A stretch of DNA of 64,000 bases from Ferdinandcohnia sp036965045 (GCF_036965045.1 NZ_JBALOV010000013.1:62001-126000), one strand, 5' to 3'; numbered from the stretch's first letter, positions 35,583 to 44,096 are shown. The notes: generated by a model not told the origin, from the letters alone. Program-made: numbers and translations.

Positions 35583-35599
35583 CCTTTCAATATGAAAGG
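35583..35599 (-). promoter_or_regulatory. Hairpin sequestering the pduL ribosome site
   Basis: CCTTTCATATTGAAAGG is a perfect 6-bp stem. Its 3' arm is the AAAGG ribosome binding site of pduL. It could lower pduL translation relative to the abundant shell protein encoded just upstream. Confidence 0.45.
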
Positions 35600-35623
35600 T
35601 TCAACTTATCTGAATTTATTTTC

Positions 35624-35914
35624 TTATTCTATTTTAGGTAATATAATTTGTAACTCATTATGTGGTCGTGGGATGACGTGTACAGAAATAAGCTCTCCTA
35701 CACGTTGCGCTGCTGCACTACCTGCATCTGTCGCTGCTTTTACGGCTCCAACGTCTCCTGTTACAAGAACTGTCACAATACCTCCTCCAACATGCACCTT
35801 TCCTACTAAGTTAACATTAGCGGCCTTTACCATTGCATCTGCAGCCTCTAATGAAGCAACCAAACCTTTTGTTTCAATCATTCCAAGTGCTCCGTTTATC
35901 TCTCTTGACATCAT
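35624..35914 (-). CDS. BMC-H shell protein (PduA/EutM type)
   Basis: The 96-residue canonical hexamer-forming protein has GALGMIETKGLVASLEAADA, pore loop KVHVGGGIVTVLV and DVGAVKAATDAGSAAAQRVG. It ends VHVIPRPHNELQIILP. This is the likely major facet protein, given its strong AGGAGG site. The small Gly pore is typical for polar metabolites. It lies between the aldehyde dehydrogenase and pduL. Confidence 0.95.
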   Translation of the reverse strand: MMSREINGALGMIETKGLVASLEAADAMVKAANVNLVGKVHVGGGIVTVLVTGDVGAVKAATDAGSAAAQRVGELISVHVIPRPHNELQIILPKIE

Positions 35915-35927
35915 GAATTCCTCCTAT

Positions 35928-37472
35928 TTACTCGTTTTGATACTTCTTCACTATACTTGATACAAGCTGTGAAACTAATTCTGAATCGATTTTTTGTGTG
36001 TCCATCTTTTTTTCATTAATGACATTCAGAACAATTTGCTCAATTTGATCCGTTTTTTCTCTTTCCATTTTTTCATTTGACTGATATTTAGAGGTTTTGG
36101 GAATGGTAACGTCTCTAATTCCATGTGCAATCCTTTTGATATTCAGTAGATGTCGAGTTGTAATGTTATCTGATGTAATGTTTCCACCATAGGACCCACA
36201 GCCTAATGTAAACGATGGGGTGATACCTGTCGTTGCTCCTGCTGCACCAATAGAAGCCAAGGTATTTACCAAGATTCGAGAAACAGGCATTTCATCCCCA
36301 AACATTTGAATAACAGCTTCATCCTTGGTATGAAGGGAAAGACTATGACCCCTTCCACCAATATTTAATAATGAATGACAAATCTCTTTTGCTTCTTCTA
36401 CGTCGTTTACTGTATAAAAAGCAAAAATCGGGGATAGTTTTTCAATCGAGAATGGAACATTCTTACCGACATGGGTTTCCTCTGCAATGAGCACCCTTGT
36501 GCCTTTAGGTACATTAACCCCGGCCATCTCAGCAATAAGTTCAGCCGAACGGCCAACAATTGCTGGATTTAATTTCCCTTTTATTGGAGATATAATATTT
36601 TCTACTTTTTCCTTTTCCCACTCATCTAGGAAATAACAATCGTTATTTTTTAACTCTCTAATTGTGATTTCTTTTACGTTTTTATGAACTACCATGGCTT
36701 GTTCAGTAGCACAAATGGTACCATTATCAAATGATTTACTATCGACAATCATTCTAACAGTATCCTTGATAGGGGCAGATTTATCTATATAGACTGGCAC
36801 ATTACCGGGTCCTACACCGTATGCGGGCTTTCCAGAACTATAAGCGGCCCGAACGAGTCCCCCTCCACCTGTTGCTAGAATTAAATGAACATCCTTATGT
36901 TTCATTAATTCTGTAGTAGCAGGCATGGTAGGATGAGTAATCCATCCAATTAATCCAGAAGGTGCCCCAGCTTTTAAAGCAGCTTCATTACATATTTCCA
37001 ACGCTTTCACTGTACAAGATACTGCCGAAGGATGTGGACTCACAACAATCCCATTTCGAGCTTTTAGGGAAATGAGAGTTTTAAATATTGCGGTTGAAGT
37101 TGGATTTGTGGTCGGTATGATACATCCAACCACACCAAACGGAAAAGCAATTTCGGTTACCTTTTTTACAGAATCAGTATGAATAACGCCAACCGTTTTC
37201 TCATTTTTAATTGATTCATAAACTCCTAATGAACCAAGTTCATTTTTTATTTTTTTGTGTTCTACAATTCCCATTTGCGTTTCTTCAACTGCTAATCGAG
37301 CTAAATATTCAGAAGCTTCAAATGCTGCTTCGGCTATGCTTTTAATAATATGATCTACTTTTTCCTGTGAATATCTCTCAAACTCTTTTTGTGCCTTATT
37401 GGCATGTTTTACGGCCTCACGCATTTCTTTAATGGATAACAGGTCATAATCTAAATCAACGATAGAAATCAC
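35928..37472 (-). CDS. CoA-acylating aldehyde dehydrogenase (PduP/EutE-like)
   Basis: The core of about 450 residues has PFGVVGCIIPTTNPTSTAIF, ATGGGGLVRAAYSSGKPAYG and the catalytic Cys in SFDNGTICATEQA. It oxidises the toxic aldehyde to acyl-CoA with NAD. A C-terminal extension of about 60 residues has two amphipathic segments, TDQIEQIVLNVINEKK and ELVSQLVSSIVKKYQNE, which fit encapsulation peptides. The frame is open from TTG at 37490, which abuts the previous stop without a ribosome site. GTG at 37472 lies within AAAGGGGTGAT; an ATC at 37463 has the best spacing. The true start is uncertain. Confidence 0.9.
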   Translation of the reverse strand: MISIVDLDYDLLSIKEMREAVKHANKAQKEFERYSQEKVDHIIKSIAEAAFEASEYLARLAVEETQMGIVEHKKIKNELGSLGVYESIKNEKTVGVIHTDSVKKVTEIAFPFGVVGCIIPTTNPTSTAIFKTLISLKARNGIVVSPHPSAVSCTVKALEICNEAALKAGAPSGLIGWITHPTMPATTELMKHKDVHLILATGGGGLVRAAYSSGKPAYGVGPGNVPVYIDKSAPIKDTVRMIVDSKSFDNGTICATEQAMVVHKNVKEITIRELKNNDCYFLDEWEKEKVENIISPIKGKLNPAIVGRSAELIAEMAGVNVPKGTRVLIAEETHVGKNVPFSIEKLSPIFAFYTVNDVEEAKEICHSLLNIGGRGHSLSLHTKDEAVIQMFGDEMPVSRILVNTLASIGAAGATTGITPSFTLGCGSYGGNITSDNITTRHLLNIKRIAHGIRDVTIPKTSKYQSNEKMEREKTDQIEQIVLNVINEKKMDTQKIDSELVSQLVSSIVKKYQNE

Positions 37473-37490
37473 CCCTTTCTCTATTAACAA

Positions 37491-37841
37491 TTAATGATGG
37501 GGGAAGAATTTTACTTTATCCTGTGCTGCTTCATGAATATTACCTTTACTAGTGTTTAGTATTTTTGATGAAATACTTTTCCATGTTTGTAATTCTGCTT
37601 CATTCAGAGGATTTAAATATGAATTTCCCTTTTTCTTTGGATCTCCTATCACCCTTGAGATTGCTTCCCACTCCTCTATCTCTGCTTTACTCAGTGGATG
37701 ATATCTTGAACTATTATCAACTGATGAAAATTGATTGTTTGTTTTATTTGTAGAATCCTCTTTGATTGCATGCGCATTACTGTACTCCTCTAAATTAGCT
37801 ATTACGAGTCGAGTAATTTTTTCTACGAGATTTGCATCCAT
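37491..37841 (-). CDS. Microcompartment-associated protein with encapsulation helix and duplicated motif
   Basis: The 116-residue protein is not a family I recognise. MDANLVEKITRLVIANLEEY forms an amphipathic helix like cargo-targeting peptides. A polar linker follows. A motif then occurs twice: HPLSKAEIEEWEAISRVI and NPLNEAELQTWKSISSKI, about 30 residues apart, with shared PL..AE...W..IS..I spacing. AGGAG precedes ATG, and the next gene follows at once. It could be a scaffold that links enzymes to the shell, which is inference. Confidence 0.65.
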   Translation of the reverse strand: MDANLVEKITRLVIANLEEYSNAHAIKEDSTNKTNNQFSSVDNSSRYHPLSKAEIEEWEAISRVIGDPKKKGNSYLNPLNEAELQTWKSISSKILNTSKGNIHEAAQDKVKFFPHH

Positions 37842-37896
37842 ATTTTTCAGCTCCTATGTGGGGAATCCTTGTTATGAAAAGGCTTACAAAAATCAC

Positions 37897-38910
37897 CTAT
37901 ATTTTTGTATATAATAAATACGTCTTAGCTATTTCATCTGTTTCAACTGAAAAATTACTTCCTAGTTCTCGAGTGGTTTCGTTATCCCGACTACCAACCC
38001 ACGCAATTAATTGTAATCTTCGCATCATGATAAACGTTGGAATTTCATTCACATCCTCCATTGTTAGCTGACGAACCTTACGATAACCTGTAATCCAAGC
38101 ATCAATTAACGCAGGAACATATGGCTTGTGTTCAATGAAACTTAATGAGGTCGCAAAATCATAGAGATACCAACCAAATCCACAATCATCAAAATCAATT
38201 ACTTTGATTTTGCCCTTCTCAACAAGTAAATTTGCAAGTCGAAGATCAGAATGGATTAAACCATATCGTTCTGGATCTTTTCCATATGCCTCAAGCCTTT
38301 TTTTAATTTTTTCAGAAACCTTTTGAAACAATTCTTTCCTTTCTGGTGTAATTCCGAGTCCATCTTCCCAGCGTCCCCATTTGGGAGATGGACCAAGAAT
38401 GGAGTCATAATCCCAAGTCAGTCTTGTAATGTGGGCTAATTTTTTCCTATTCCTTATTGAATGTTCATGAAGTTGAGCTGTAACTTCACCTAGACTTTCA
38501 AACTCTTTAATGAGCTTATCTTCATTCTCCTCATCTGGAGCAGTTCCTTCTAAAAACGAAAATAACGTACAATAATAGGTTTCCCCTTGATAGACAACCT
38601 CTTGAACATATTCACGGTTACCTCCAGCTATTGGAATTGACACATTGATTGATGAATCTTGATCAATGGAGGTCAACCAATCAAGTTCACTTTGAACTTC
38701 TGTTTTCGAATGATATCCTGGGCGACCTACGCGTAAAACATATTTTTCACCATTCGATTTGTTTGTAACTAGATACGTTGCATTCTCTGAGTAGTTTAAG
38801 AGTTTACTAGTAGAATCAGTTAAAAAGGGGTACTCATTGACAGCTAGATTTGCTATATTGGAAAACTTATTTAACGAATTTTGTAAAGGGTCTGAAGCAG
38901 ATTGGCTCAT
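37897..38910 (-). CDS. Aminoglycoside-phosphotransferase-like amino alcohol kinase
   Basis: The kinase of about 338 residues is of the APH/choline-kinase fold. YVLRVGRPGYHSKTEVQSEL carries the ATP Lys/Glu region. YGLIHSDLRLANLLVEKGK is the catalytic loop (HSD...N), and KVIDFDDCGFGWYLYDFA the metal-binding DFDD. In RMM-type microcompartment loci the equivalent enzyme phosphorylates (S)-1-amino-2-propanol. Its pairing with the PLP enzyme downstream of the regulator supports the same role here. AAGGGAG eight bases before ATG at 38910 sets the start. Confidence 0.85.
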   Translation of the reverse strand: MSQSASDPLQNSLNKFSNIANLAVNEYPFLTDSTSKLLNYSENATYLVTNKSNGEKYVLRVGRPGYHSKTEVQSELDWLTSIDQDSSINVSIPIAGGNREYVQEVVYQGETYYCTLFSFLEGTAPDEENEDKLIKEFESLGEVTAQLHEHSIRNRKKLAHITRLTWDYDSILGPSPKWGRWEDGLGITPERKELFQKVSEKIKKRLEAYGKDPERYGLIHSDLRLANLLVEKGKIKVIDFDDCGFGWYLYDFATSLSFIEHKPYVPALIDAWITGYRKVRQLTMEDVNEIPTFIMMRRLQLIAWVGSRDNETTRELGSNFSVETDEIAKTYLLYTKI

Positions 38911-38936
38911 AAACATGGCTCCCTTCCATCCATGAA

Positions 38937-40199
38937 TTAGACAAAACTAAAAGCTTTTTGCGCAGCTTGTTTAATACTTAACTCACAACGAGATAGTAAA
39001 TCATCGCAATACTCTTTATCACATAACAATCCTGGTTTGAACTGTAGAACTTTATTATCCAGCATCGAATAGATGGCCCAAACTCCATTCTTGTATAAGG
39101 ACTGCATAACATAGACAGCCCCTTTTGGATGGCTAAATTCTAACCCCATTACTACACCAGATTGTCGAATACCGACAAAAAACTCAGGATATTGATTTTT
39201 GATTGTTTCAAGACCCGTGCGTAAGTAGCGAGAAACAAATTCTACATTTTGTTTTACTTCTTTTCGTTGGGTAATCTCTAAGACTTTCATGGCAACAATA
39301 CAACCTAACTCCGATCCACCAAACGTTGAGATATGAGCAAAACCATCCTCATTCATCCAGTTTCCTGCCTTTTTGTTCACAACTGTTGCAGCAATCGGAT
39401 AAATTCCACCACCAAATCCTTTTGAAGTCACCAATATATCAGGTTTCACTCCATAATGTTCTATTCCCCATAATTTTCCTGTCCGCAATAAACCAGTTTG
39501 TACTTCATCCGCAATATACATCGTGCCATACCGTTCACATAATCTTTTTACCGATTCTAGATACCCCTTTTCTGGTAATGGAAAGCCATATGTGGCAGGA
39601 ATGGTTTCGATAATGACACACGCAACATCCTCCTGAAGAAGAGCCTGTTCCATCGCATCTATATCGTTAAAAGGGACATGAACAAACTCTGATGGATCTC
39701 CCTCACTTAAAAATGGCCGAGAATATCTCTCATTTCCTAACGATACTGCCAATCCTGTATGGCCATGGTACCCATACAAAATCGATACGATTTTTTTTCG
39801 TTTTGTGGCATAACGCGCACATTTGAGAGCTACATCAATCGCCTCGCTTCCCCCTGCTGAGAAGATTGAATAATGTAAAGTATCTGGAGTGCATTTATAT
39901 AATTCTTCCGCAAGCTGTGCACGAGTGATGGATGGAAAATGATGATTGCCAATATCAAATTCATTTAAAGCCTCTTTAAGAGTAGCGATTAACTCCGGAT
40001 TACGATGGCCTAGATTATAAGTTCCTCCATTTAAATGAACATCCATTAACCTTTTACCATCCAAATCGTAGAAATAATAACCCTCTCTTTCTCCCATTAC
40101 TAGGTCAATACCATCTTCTTGCCATTGTTTTGTTTTCCCTGGATTCCACCAATTAATTGATTGGGAAAGAACAGATTCCTTCTTACTATGTTTCAGCAT
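38937..40199 (-). CDS. Class-III aminotransferase-fold PLP enzyme, probable phospho-amino alcohol lyase
   Basis: The 420-residue fold-type I PLP enzyme has YSIFSAGGSEAIDVALKCAR (phosphate-binding loop), MYIADEVQTGLLRTGKLWG (PLP-ring Asp) and VTSKGFGGGIYPIAATVV (Schiff-base Lys). Relatives include ethanolamine-phosphate phospho-lyase. With the adjacent kinase, the inferred reaction is elimination of phosphate and ammonia from phospho-1-amino-2-propanol to give propanal. Ethanolamine phosphate giving acetaldehyde is the alternative. A transaminase role cannot be excluded. Confidence 0.85.
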   Translation of the reverse strand: MLKHSKKESVLSQSINWWNPGKTKQWQEDGIDLVMGEREGYYFYDLDGKRLMDVHLNGGTYNLGHRNPELIATLKEALNEFDIGNHHFPSITRAQLAEELYKCTPDTLHYSIFSAGGSEAIDVALKCARYATKRKKIVSILYGYHGHTGLAVSLGNERYSRPFLSEGDPSEFVHVPFNDIDAMEQALLQEDVACVIIETIPATYGFPLPEKGYLESVKRLCERYGTMYIADEVQTGLLRTGKLWGIEHYGVKPDILVTSKGFGGGIYPIAATVVNKKAGNWMNEDGFAHISTFGGSELGCIVAMKVLEITQRKEVKQNVEFVSRYLRTGLETIKNQYPEFFVGIRQSGVVMGLEFSHPKGAVYVMQSLYKNGVWAIYSMLDNKVLQFKPGLLCDKEYCDDLLSRCELSIKQAAQKAFSFV

Positions 40200-40269
40200 C
40201 TTCTTCTCCTCACTTATTAAAACTGAATTTAGACCGTTGAATCAGAAAATAGATGAAATATGTTTAAGT

Positions 40270-41046
40270 TTAATGTTCAGTCGCAATTACAAGTTCAATA
40301 TGTTTTTCAGATAATAATTTTCGCCACTCTTGTGGACATTTTTGGTCGGTAATCACCATTGAAGCATGCTCTAATGAACACATATGGGCAAATGTGGTAT
40401 TCCCAAATTTCGAATAATCAGCTAGTATTATTACATCTTCCGCTCTTTCAATCATTTTCCTTGAAATACCTGAACCGCTAATATCATAGTCGGTGATGCC
40501 GCTATTTATTGATATTCCACCTGCCGATATAAATGCCTTATTCGCCTTTAACATATCAAGCATGACATTGGTGAGTGGGCCACTTGTATACTTTTGATTT
40601 TTTTCAAATTCACCGCCTGTAAAAATTACTTGTCCTTTGAATACTTCCATCGCTAACAGCATGACAGGGATGGAATGGGTAATGATGGTGACATCCGCTT
40701 TATCATCTAAATATCGAACTATATCCAAGGGAGTCGTTCCATTTCCAATCATGATAATGTCGCCATCTTCTACTAAACTTGCAGCAGCTTTACAAATTAC
40801 CTTTTTTTCTAATCGATTTATCGTGGTTTTTTCATCAAATGGAAGCTCCCAACTATTGCTTTTTGTTTTTACAGCTCCACCATATACTTTTTTTAGGATA
40901 CCTTCTTTTTCTAACCGATCCAAATCACGTCGTATGGTTTCATCGGACACTAGTAATTGAGAGGCTAATTCTCGGACTTGTACCTTCTCTTCCCTATCTA
41001 GTGCTTCTAGTATCGTTATTTTTCTTTCCTCAAAGGATAAAGACAT
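40270..41046 (-). CDS. DeoR family transcriptional regulator
   Basis: The protein of about 258 residues has an N-terminal DeoR winged helix (VQVRELASQLLVSDETIRRD, then LDRLEKEGILKKVYGGAV). The DeoRC sensor domain shows DIIMIGNGTTPLDIVRYL and AFISAGGISINSGITDYD. DeoR sensors usually bind phosphorylated metabolites, so a phospho-amino alcohol is a plausible effector. ATG at 41046 lies seven bases after AGGTGAT. Being second in the operon, it may be autoregulatory. Confidence 0.88.
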   Translation of the reverse strand: MSLSFEERKITILEALDREEKVQVRELASQLLVSDETIRRDLDRLEKEGILKKVYGGAVKTKSNSWELPFDEKTTINRLEKKVICKAAASLVEDGDIIMIGNGTTPLDIVRYLDDKADVTIITHSIPVMLLAMEVFKGQVIFTGGEFEKNQKYTSGPLTNVMLDMLKANKAFISAGGISINSGITDYDISGSGISRKMIERAEDVIILADYSKFGNTTFAHMCSLEHASMVITDQKCPQEWRKLLSEKHIELVIATEH

Positions 41047-41086
41047 CTTATGGATCACCTACTATAAAAAGGAATTGAAATACGCA

Positions 41087-41848
41087 TTAATTTTCAGGTA
41101 GGATTTGTCCACCATCCACGATTATGGTCTGCCCTGTAATAAATCCTGCTTCTTTTGATGCTAGAAATAATGCAGCAAACCCGATATCTTCAACTGTTCC
41201 TAGCTTTTTCATCGGGATCTTCGCAGCCATTTCCTTTAGATAATGTTCACCCATACCTTCTAATCCTTCTGTAATGATATTTCCAGGCATGACAGAATTG
41301 ACGGTAATATTTGCGCTTGCTAGTTCTAAAGCAGCCGTTCTCATGAAACCGAGCTGTGCTGCCTTACTTGCAGCATAATGGGACCATCCAGGATATCCTG
41401 TTACAGGACCTGTTATGGAGGATGTAATCACAATTCGACCATACTCCGCATTTTTCAAGTATGGCAAACAGGCTTGAACGGAGTGAAATGTTCCCTTTGT
41501 ATTTGTATTCAAGACAGTGTCCCAATCATCATTGGTCATATCTTCGAGTGAGGCTGACGGAAAAATACCGGCATTAGCACATAAAATATCAATCCCACCA
41601 AAATGCTCGGATACCTCTTTTGCTACATTCTGCATGGATGTCCGGTCCGTAACATCCCCTTGAAACGCGAGCACCTTCCCAATACCTGCTTCATTCAGTT
41701 CTTCTGCACAATTTTTAGCATCTGATAGATTACGGGCAACGACGGCAACATTAGCGCCATTATTTGCAAATACACGGGCAATCCCTTTTCCAATTCCCTT
41801 ACTTCCTCCAGTAACAATGACTGTTTTACCTTGTACGGAATGACTCAT
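41087..41848 (-). CDS. Short-chain dehydrogenase, inferred amino alcohol/aminoketone oxidoreductase
   Basis: The SDR of about 253 residues has TGGSKGIGKGIA (cofactor loop), CANAGIF, SSITG and YAASK (catalytic Ser, Tyr, Lys), and a C-terminal FITGQTIIVDGG. RMM loci encode an SDR that interconverts aminoacetone and 1-amino-2-propanol. This first gene of the operon is the likely counterpart. AAAGGAGATG lies upstream of ATG at 41848; the longer frame from 41893 is not used. Confidence 0.85.
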   Translation of the reverse strand: MSHSVQGKTVIVTGGSKGIGKGIARVFANNGANVAVVARNLSDAKNCAEELNEAGIGKVLAFQGDVTDRTSMQNVAKEVSEHFGGIDILCANAGIFPSASLEDMTNDDWDTVLNTNTKGTFHSVQACLPYLKNAEYGRIVITSSITGPVTGYPGWSHYAASKAAQLGFMRTAALELASANITVNSVMPGNIITEGLEGMGEHYLKEMAAKIPMKKLGTVEDIGFAALFLASKEAGFITGQTIIVDGGQILPEN

Positions 41849-42011
41849 TTCAACATCTCCTTTTTTAAAGGTTAAAGTTTCTTGAAAAACCACAAAATTC
41901 TACAGGAAATTAAATTATTTCATATGATAATTTTGTTTATTTCTGTGGAGTTTATTGATAATAATGTGTATGTCTATACTTTATTTAATATTCGGACAAT
42001 TTATATTAAAA

Positions 42012-42054
42012 ATAAAAAAACGGTTTGTCTGTATCAAAGTGATACAAATAACCG
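42012..42054 (-). terminator. Terminator of the erythromycin-esterase-like gene
   Basis: ACGGTTATTTGTATCAC and ATACAGACAAACCGT pair on the minus strand, followed by TTTTTTTATTTTT. The remaining 41849-42011 must hold the promoter of the microcompartment operon, but I see no convincing -35/-10 pair. Confidence 0.8.
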
Positions 42055-42168
42055 TCGTCTTGTTTTGAAATACCAGAGAGTACACTGCTACATTTACAAG
42101 CAACCGATAAAGTGACTTCTTTCAAGCCTATTCATTATGAATAAGTCTAGGATTTCTGTTGAGTAAAG

Positions 42169-43437
42169 TTAAATCAACACACCCGTTATCTCAAGTGGAG
42201 ATAATGCTTTTGTGTGATTTACAAATATAAACGCATCGTAACGCTCAGAAATAACTGACTGAACATAGTTTCCATAATGCTCATACTGTGGATTATAAAC
42301 AACTCCAATCGCGCGATGACCGATTGGGTTAGTAAATATATTTTTATTTGTCTCTGTAAAAACTAGGAGTTTATCGTAAGGTCCCGTTTTGTATAGTAGG
42401 TCCTCCCAACTTCCTGTAACTGCAGGTGGGACATTCATTTTTTCAAAGTTGACACCCCACTCTTTAGCTGCAATAACTGTACCATGATGTGTACCAAAAC
42501 CAACAATAAATACGTTTTTAGTACCTAGCTGTTCCCTTAAAAGTTGACCTACATTTACTAGTCCTTCATTTGCCATGTCCGTAGCCCGCGCATCCCCAAC
42601 ATGTGTATTGTGTTCCCAGATGATCCCTTTAGATTGAAAGTTATAAAAGGCATTAATTTTATGCAGGACCTCAACCATGTGACGGTCTCTAATATTCCAT
42701 GATTCATTATCGTTGGTAATCATGGTTGTATAATAGTTTTCAGCGTTTGCAGTAATGAGCGCGTTTACCTCTAGGTTCAAACTACTTTCGTCTGAATCCT
42801 GATAAGTATGTTTGTTTGCACTTATTTCCGTTAGAAGTTTCGTTACTTCTTCGTAACAACCTTCGGAATAAAAAGCAGACGACAAAGCATACTTCTCTGC
42901 TTCACGGTTAAATGGTTCAAAACAGGCAAACGCCTTTCTCGCGACCTCTAAATCAGGGGAGTTTCTTTCTTCTAGATATACTAGAATTTCATCCATTGAT
43001 TCCCATAGACTATAAATATCTATTCCGTAAAAACCCACTTTCTTTCCACTCGGTTTTCCTTGGTTATATTCTTTTAGCCATTCGATTAAGTCAATGATTT
43101 CTTCATTTGCCCACATCCACGTTGGCCAACGTGTAAAGCACATGAGAACATCACGAGCATTCTTATATTTGTTTGAATATCCTTTAATATAACCATTTAC
43201 CTCTTGGCATGCTGGCCAATCACCTTCCACAGCTATAAAGGTAAAATCTTTTTCAACGATAAATCTCTTGGTAAGATTACTGCGAATTTTATAAAACTCA
43301 GACGTTCCATGAGAGGACTCCCCCAACAAAATGTATTTCTGATTTTTCAAAGTAGTAACAAGTTGTTCAAAGTCCTCATCTTCATTTCTAATTGGAATAG
43401 CATATTTTTGTATCGCTTGTATCGTTTTATCTACCAT
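42169..43437 (-). CDS. Erythromycin esterase family protein
   Basis: The 422-residue protein shows YILLGESSHGTSEFYKIR, FIAVEGDWPACQEVN and IIWEHNTHVGDARATDM, with the Glu/His residues of the EreA/EreB-like hydrolase fold. Chromosomal Bacillus members of this family have not generally been shown to confer macrolide resistance. The role here is therefore open. AAGGGGC precedes ATG. It may be co-transcribed with the two small genes upstream (43447, 43833). Confidence 0.82.
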   Translation of the reverse strand: MVDKTIQAIQKYAIPIRNEDEDFEQLVTTLKNQKYILLGESSHGTSEFYKIRSNLTKRFIVEKDFTFIAVEGDWPACQEVNGYIKGYSNKYKNARDVLMCFTRWPTWMWANEEIIDLIEWLKEYNQGKPSGKKVGFYGIDIYSLWESMDEILVYLEERNSPDLEVARKAFACFEPFNREAEKYALSSAFYSEGCYEEVTKLLTEISANKHTYQDSDESSLNLEVNALITANAENYYTTMITNDNESWNIRDRHMVEVLHKINAFYNFQSKGIIWEHNTHVGDARATDMANEGLVNVGQLLREQLGTKNVFIVGFGTHHGTVIAAKEWGVNFEKMNVPPAVTGSWEDLLYKTGPYDKLLVFTETNKNIFTNPIGHRAIGVVYNPQYEHYGNYVQSVISERYDAFIFVNHTKALSPLEITGVLI

Positions 43438-43446
43438 AATTGCCCC

Positions 43447-43824
43447 TTAGTTTTTGTATTCTGCATTATACGAATTCTCACCCGAATGAACAGAAAGAAG
43501 AGTATCCGCATATCCAACCAATCGGTTTACAAGTTCATCAGAAATCGCATAAACAAGGTAATGAAGTGAGGAATTATGTAATGCAGGGTCATCGAATATA
43601 ATAGTGGTATTGATGAAAATTTCCTTTGTATCATATAGGTTATAGTGAATAATCACCTTACCCGCCGCACCTCCAGTAACCGGATCTTTATAGCTCGGTA
43701 AAAAAACATACCATTCCTCTGCAGAAGGTGACCGGAAATTTTTTGTAAAGGTCAAACCTTGAAGTTCATTATCTATTTGTTTCCTTACTTGAGGATCAAC
43801 AGCTTCAACGATCTTTTTTTCCAT
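43447..43824 (-). CDS. Conserved-looking hypothetical protein
   Basis: The 125-residue product has no membrane segment. It has a helical start, a strand-rich centre (EEWYVFLPSYKDP, AAGKVIIHYNLYD) and an amphipathic end with YLVYAISDELVNRLVGYAD. CGGAG lies nine bases before ATG. Gaps of 8-10 bases to both neighbours suggest an operon with the DUF1292 and Ere-like genes. I do not recognise the family. Confidence 0.6.
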   Translation of the reverse strand: MEKKIVEAVDPQVRKQIDNELQGLTFTKNFRSPSAEEWYVFLPSYKDPVTGGAAGKVIIHYNLYDTKEIFINTTIIFDDPALHNSSLHYLVYAISDELVNRLVGYADTLLSVHSGENSYNAEYKN

Positions 43825-43832
43825 AAAGAATC

Positions 43833-44096
43833 TTACTCCGCTGGATTAGCATCAACAGCTATCTCATATGCATCTAGCACCATATCACGCTCAGTTGTAT
43901 TACTTATTCTAGTCAAAAACTGACCTTCATCCGTATTCTCCACTTCCATGACAAATGTCTTATTTTCATCTTGCTCCGACCGTAACAACACATATGTTTT
44001 GTCCTTCATATCGAATAAGGCCTCTATAGAAAATTCTTGCTCATTCCCATTTTCGTCCATAACAATGATTTGATCTCGGTAAATATCACTGTTCAT
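43833..44096 (-). CDS. DUF1292 protein (YrzB-like)
   Basis: The 87-residue acidic protein has the DUF1292 pattern: DQIIVMDENGNEQEFSIEAL and KTYVLLRSEQDENKTFVM. These small Firmicutes proteins resemble B. subtilis YrzB and have no known biochemical role. AGGAGG lies eight bases upstream of ATG at 44096; the longer frame starts within the leader. Shares a likely transcript with 43447 and 42169. Confidence 0.8.
   Translation of the reverse strand: MNSDIYRDQIIVMDENGNEQEFSIEALFDMKDKTYVLLRSEQDENKTFVMEVENTDEGQFLTRISNTTERDMVLDAYEIAVDANPAE

Noticed and set aside
42169..43437. Macrolide resistance gene
   Set aside because: The family is right, but chromosomal Bacillus members of it are not established as resistance determinants and no mobile context is present.
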